Shown piece by piece: positions 62,048-64,000 of a DNA stretch of 64,000 nucleotides. The notes under the pieces are model-generated. The model searched no databases. It was given only the letters and a program-made list of their open reading frames with translations, and was not told the DNA's origin. The stretch is from Methanogenium cariaci JCM 10550 (GTDB lineage Archaea; Halobacteriota; Methanomicrobia; Methanomicrobiales; Methanomicrobiaceae). A program made the position numbers and the translations under genes. The stretch is from positions 1 through 64,000 of the forward strand of contig NZ_BBBG01000012.1 of assembly GCF_001315945.1 (NCBI RefSeq), in the 5' to 3' direction. Position 1 is the stretch's first letter. Each line of letters opens with the position of its first letter.

Positions 62048-62752
62048 TGACCAGTTGCTCTATGAGGGGGGAAGGCAAAATCGGTTTTCCGGACATCAGT
62101 GGCCGGAGAGCTGAGAGTAGTATTCCGGGATGATATCACCGCGTTCAATGGCGAGAAAAAGGATGTCCTTGCAGGAAAAGGATCCTATAATGCGCGTGTT
62201 TCGGCATTCTTCTTTGAATATCTTGAAAAGAACGGGATTCCAACGCATTTTATCCGGATGGAAGATGAGAGAACCATGATTGTCAGGGAACTTTCCATGA
62301 TCCCCCTTGAAGTCATTGCACGCAATGTGGCCGCCGGATCTATCGTTAAAAAATTTCCGTTTAAGGAAGGGCAGCGCATCGAGCCGCCGGTTATTGTCAC
62401 CGACTATAAGAGTGATGAACACGGTGACCCGTCAATAAACGATGACCTCATCCTCGCTCTTGGCTTCCTTTCGGCTGAAGGTCTGCGGGAAGTCCGTGAG
62501 ATGACCCTGAAGATAAACGCACTCCTGAAGGATTTCTTTGCGAATGCGGGATTGGAGCTGGTGGATTTCAAGATTGAGTTTGGCCGCTACGATGATACCA
62601 TCTGTCTGGGTGATGAAATCAGCATGGATTCCATGCGGTTATGGGATCTCGAAACCGGAGAATCACTGGATAAGGATGTCTACCGGTTTGGCAAAGGTGA
62701 TGTGCTTTCGGCATATGGTAAAGTTGTTGATAAAATATTACAGAAAAACTGA
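62040..62752 (+). CDS. purC: SAICAR synthetase
   Basis: Phosphoribosylaminoimidazole-succinocarboxamide synthase, about 237 residues, joining aspartate to CAIR in purine synthesis. Family text includes YEGKAKSVF (broken in print at a six-G run near 62065), VVFRDDITAFNGEKKD, NGIPTHFIRM, MIPLEVIARNVAAGSIVKKF and LVDFKIEFG, with CLGDEISMDSMRLWD near the end. The start MDDDQLLYEGK overlaps the end of cofG. It is followed by purS and purQ on the same strand. Confidence 0.92.
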
Positions 62753-62766
62753 AGGTTGAACAGAAT

Positions 62767-63015
62767 ATGACAATTACCGTAAAAATTACAATTTCACTGA
62801 AGGATGGTATGCTTGACCCGGAGGCCCGGGCAATTCAGCATGCGTTGTCAAATCTGGGGGGGTATACGACCGCCTCACTTTCGACAGCACGGGTATTTAA
62901 TGTGGGTATTGACACGGATTCATCCGAAGAGGCAAAACGTCTGGCCGCCGAGATGTGCGACCGCCTCCTTGCAAATCCTGTCATCCACTCATATGAAGTT
63001 GAGGCTGTTGAATGA
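62767..63015 (+). CDS. purS: FGAM synthase, PurS subunit
   Basis: Small subunit of the three-part formylglycinamide ribonucleotide amidotransferase, 82 residues. MTITVKITISLKDGMLDPEA and the dimerisation segment are typical; the motif printed as NLGGYTT has one Gly too many (seven-G run, four expected). Its stop overlaps the purQ start in ATGA. It helps PurL and PurQ assemble the tunnel for ammonia. Confidence 0.9.
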   Translation: MTITVKITISLKDGMLDPEARAIQHALSNLGGYTTASLSTARVFNVGIDTDSSEEAKRLAAEMCDRLLANPVIHSYEVEAVE

Positions 63016-63713
63016 GGTTCGCTGTTCTGCAGTTCGGTGGCAGCAACTGTGACCAGGACGCACACCATGTCATCGAAGACGTCTGCGGTGTTGACTGTGA
63101 TCTGGTGTGGTACAAGGAAGGGTTTTCCCGTTCATACGATGCAATAGTGATCCCCCCCGGAGGATTTTCCTACGGCGATTACCTCCGTGCCGGTGCCATT
63201 GCGACACGGACACCGGTGATGCAGGACGTCCGTCAGCATGCAGCTGCCGGAGGTCTGGTGCTGGGTATTTGTAACGGTGCCCAGATCGGAGCAGAAAGCG
63301 GTCTTATCCCGGGTGTATTCACCATCAATGAGTATCCGAAGTTCATCTGTGAGGGAGTGTATCTGAAGGTTGAAAATGCCTCCTCACCGTTTACGTCACG
63401 GTATACAAAAGGTGATGTCATCCGCATTCCTATTGCACATAAGGAAGGCAGATACGTGGCAGAAGAAGGTGTCCCCCCCCAGCGCCTGCTGGATGAAGGC
63501 AGGGTGGCGTTCCGGTTCTGTGATGCGACAGGTAACTGCACTCCGGAAAGCAATCCAAACGGTTCCACGCTGAATATCACCGGTGTGCTGGGTGAAGATC
63601 AGAATGTGCTTCTCATGATGCCTCATCCTGAACGTGCATCCGAATCTGTTCTTGGTTCAGAGGATGGCAAGAAGCTGTTTGATTCAATGATTGATTACTG
63701 TGAAAGGAGATAA
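63012..63713 (+). CDS. purQ: FGAM synthase, PurQ glutaminase subunit
   Basis: Class I glutamine amidotransferase subunit, 233 residues, supplying ammonia to PurL. The nucleophile is in GICNGAQ, the substrate pocket in SYGDYLRAGAI, and the catalytic His/Glu in MPHPERA. The seven-C run gives VIPPGGFSYG where the family has VIPGGFSYG, and an eight-C run gives GVPPQRL. The frame is otherwise intact. It is the last of the purCSQ genes in view; purL is not in the window. Confidence 0.93.
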   Translation: MRFAVLQFGGSNCDQDAHHVIEDVCGVDCDLVWYKEGFSRSYDAIVIPPGGFSYGDYLRAGAIATRTPVMQDVRQHAAAGGLVLGICNGAQIGAESGLIPGVFTINEYPKFICEGVYLKVENASSPFTSRYTKGDVIRIPIAHKEGRYVAEEGVPPQRLLDEGRVAFRFCDATGNCTPESNPNGSTLNITGVLGEDQNVLLMMPHPERASESVLGSEDGKKLFDSMIDYCERR

Positions 63714-63717
63714 AAAA

Positions 63718-64000
63718 ATGACCGGCAACAATGATACTGAGGATGGAGCTGACGTTCAGGAGGCTCTTCTGGTATGGGCACGGGATTATGCTGCATCCCA
63801 CGGCTGGCACGTAAATCCCAATGACAAGCAACTGGAAGCTGTTATTAAAGGGCTTGCACGAAATACTGCCCGCTTTGGCGAACAGTATTGTCCCTGCCGT
63901 ATGAGATCGGGGGATGTTGATAAGGATAAGGAAATTATCTGTCCCTGTATCTACCATGAAGATGAAATTAAGAATGATGGATACTGTCACTGCCGTCTCT
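63718..64000 (+). CDS. Ferredoxin:thioredoxin reductase catalytic subunit-like (partial)
   Basis: Only the first 94 residues are in the window. QYCPCRMRSGD, ICPCIYHEDEIKNDGYCHCR shows the three CxC pairs of the FTR beta subunit, which hold a [4Fe-4S] cluster beside a redox disulfide. The start is an ATG five bases after the purQ stop. In methanogens such proteins reduce thioredoxin-like targets from ferredoxin. The C-terminus lies beyond the window. Confidence 0.87.
   Translation, partial: MTGNNDTEDGADVQEALLVWARDYAASHGWHVNPNDKQLEAVIKGLARNTARFGEQYCPCRMRSGDVDKDKEIICPCIYHEDEIKNDGYCHCRL

Noticed and set aside
1-64000. Long G/C runs as phase-variable contingency loci or programmed frameshift sites
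   Set aside because: They occur in nearly every gene including ribosomal, tRNA and recombination genes, mostly add exactly one residue to invariant motifs, and are not limited to surface or defence genes.

Overview
The window is from a methanogenic archaeon, most likely of the order Methanomicrobiales (Methanoculleus/Methanogenium-like). The evidence is a split archaeal glutamate synthase, F420 genes (cofG, npdG), the methanogen-restricted DUF1890/DUF1894 pair beside fdhD, a presenilin-type membrane protease, FEN1 with a PIP box, RadA, an RPA-like protein, ribosomal proteins S15 and S3Ae next to a RecJ-like nuclease and Pcc1, and TATA-box promoters. No CRISPR array, rRNA or transposase was seen. 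Two tRNAs are present (Thr-CGT, Gly-CCC).

One property of the sequence governs how it must be read. Runs of six to eight G or C occur dozens of times per 10 kb. Where the protein family or RNA structure fixes the expected length, the run is usually 4 (or 5) bases expanded by about 3. This inserts an extra Gly or Pro into invariant motifs (for example the Mrp P-loop) and three bases into the T-arm region of tRNA-Thr. A second class of change, loss of one G from a GG or GGG, breaks gdhA, the antiporter, the Dna2-like helicase, an ABC exporter, the DUF3467 gene and NOG1. I read both as sequencing or assembly error, so many genes below are given as one CDS although the printed frame is broken; their coordinates span the whole gene.

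Layout. 1-17.5 kb: nitrogen and redox metabolism (gltB2/gltB1, gdhA, npdG), radical-SAM enzymes (YgiQ, a KamA paralogue), a rubredoxin-TPP enzyme fusion, Mrp, an RNase HI-TrmO fusion, two small regulators with a repeated operator, a CPA1 Na+/H+ antiporter, cobalamin adenosyltransferase, a DUF99 protein and a TPR membrane protein. 17.5-28.5 kb: an accessory island. It holds remnants of a type I restriction operon (hsdS 3' end, KAP-family NTPase, hsdR 5' end), AT-rich relative to its flanks, then a virus/plasmid-type primase-ATPase divergent from a Dna2-like nuclease-helicase. 28.5-41.3 kb: an orphan membrane-anchored protein, a two-subunit ABC exporter, VapBC, a Cas4-like nuclease, a nucleotidyltransferase, Sua5, an ACT/DUF5612 protein, an EamA transporter with a His-rich tail and a tandem pair of paralogous membrane proteins. 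41.4-64 kb: mostly core genes. These are a strongly structured candidate ncRNA before rps15, rps15-recJ/GAN-pcc1-rps3ae, a bactofilin-like protein and a methyltransferase, peptidase U32, DUF1894-DUF1890-fdhD, dapL-lysA, rpa-radA, phosphoglycolate phosphatase, PRC-barrel, HTH-CBS, NOG1, presenilin homologue, fen1, cofG-purC-purS-purQ and a ferredoxin:thioredoxin reductase catalytic subunit cut by the window end.

The most promising leads are the structured RNA at 41411-41517, the KAP NTPase translationally coupled inside a restriction operon relic, the divergent primase/Dna2-like pair, the two domain fusions, and palindromic operator candidates at the gltB, wHTH and 40 kb promoters.
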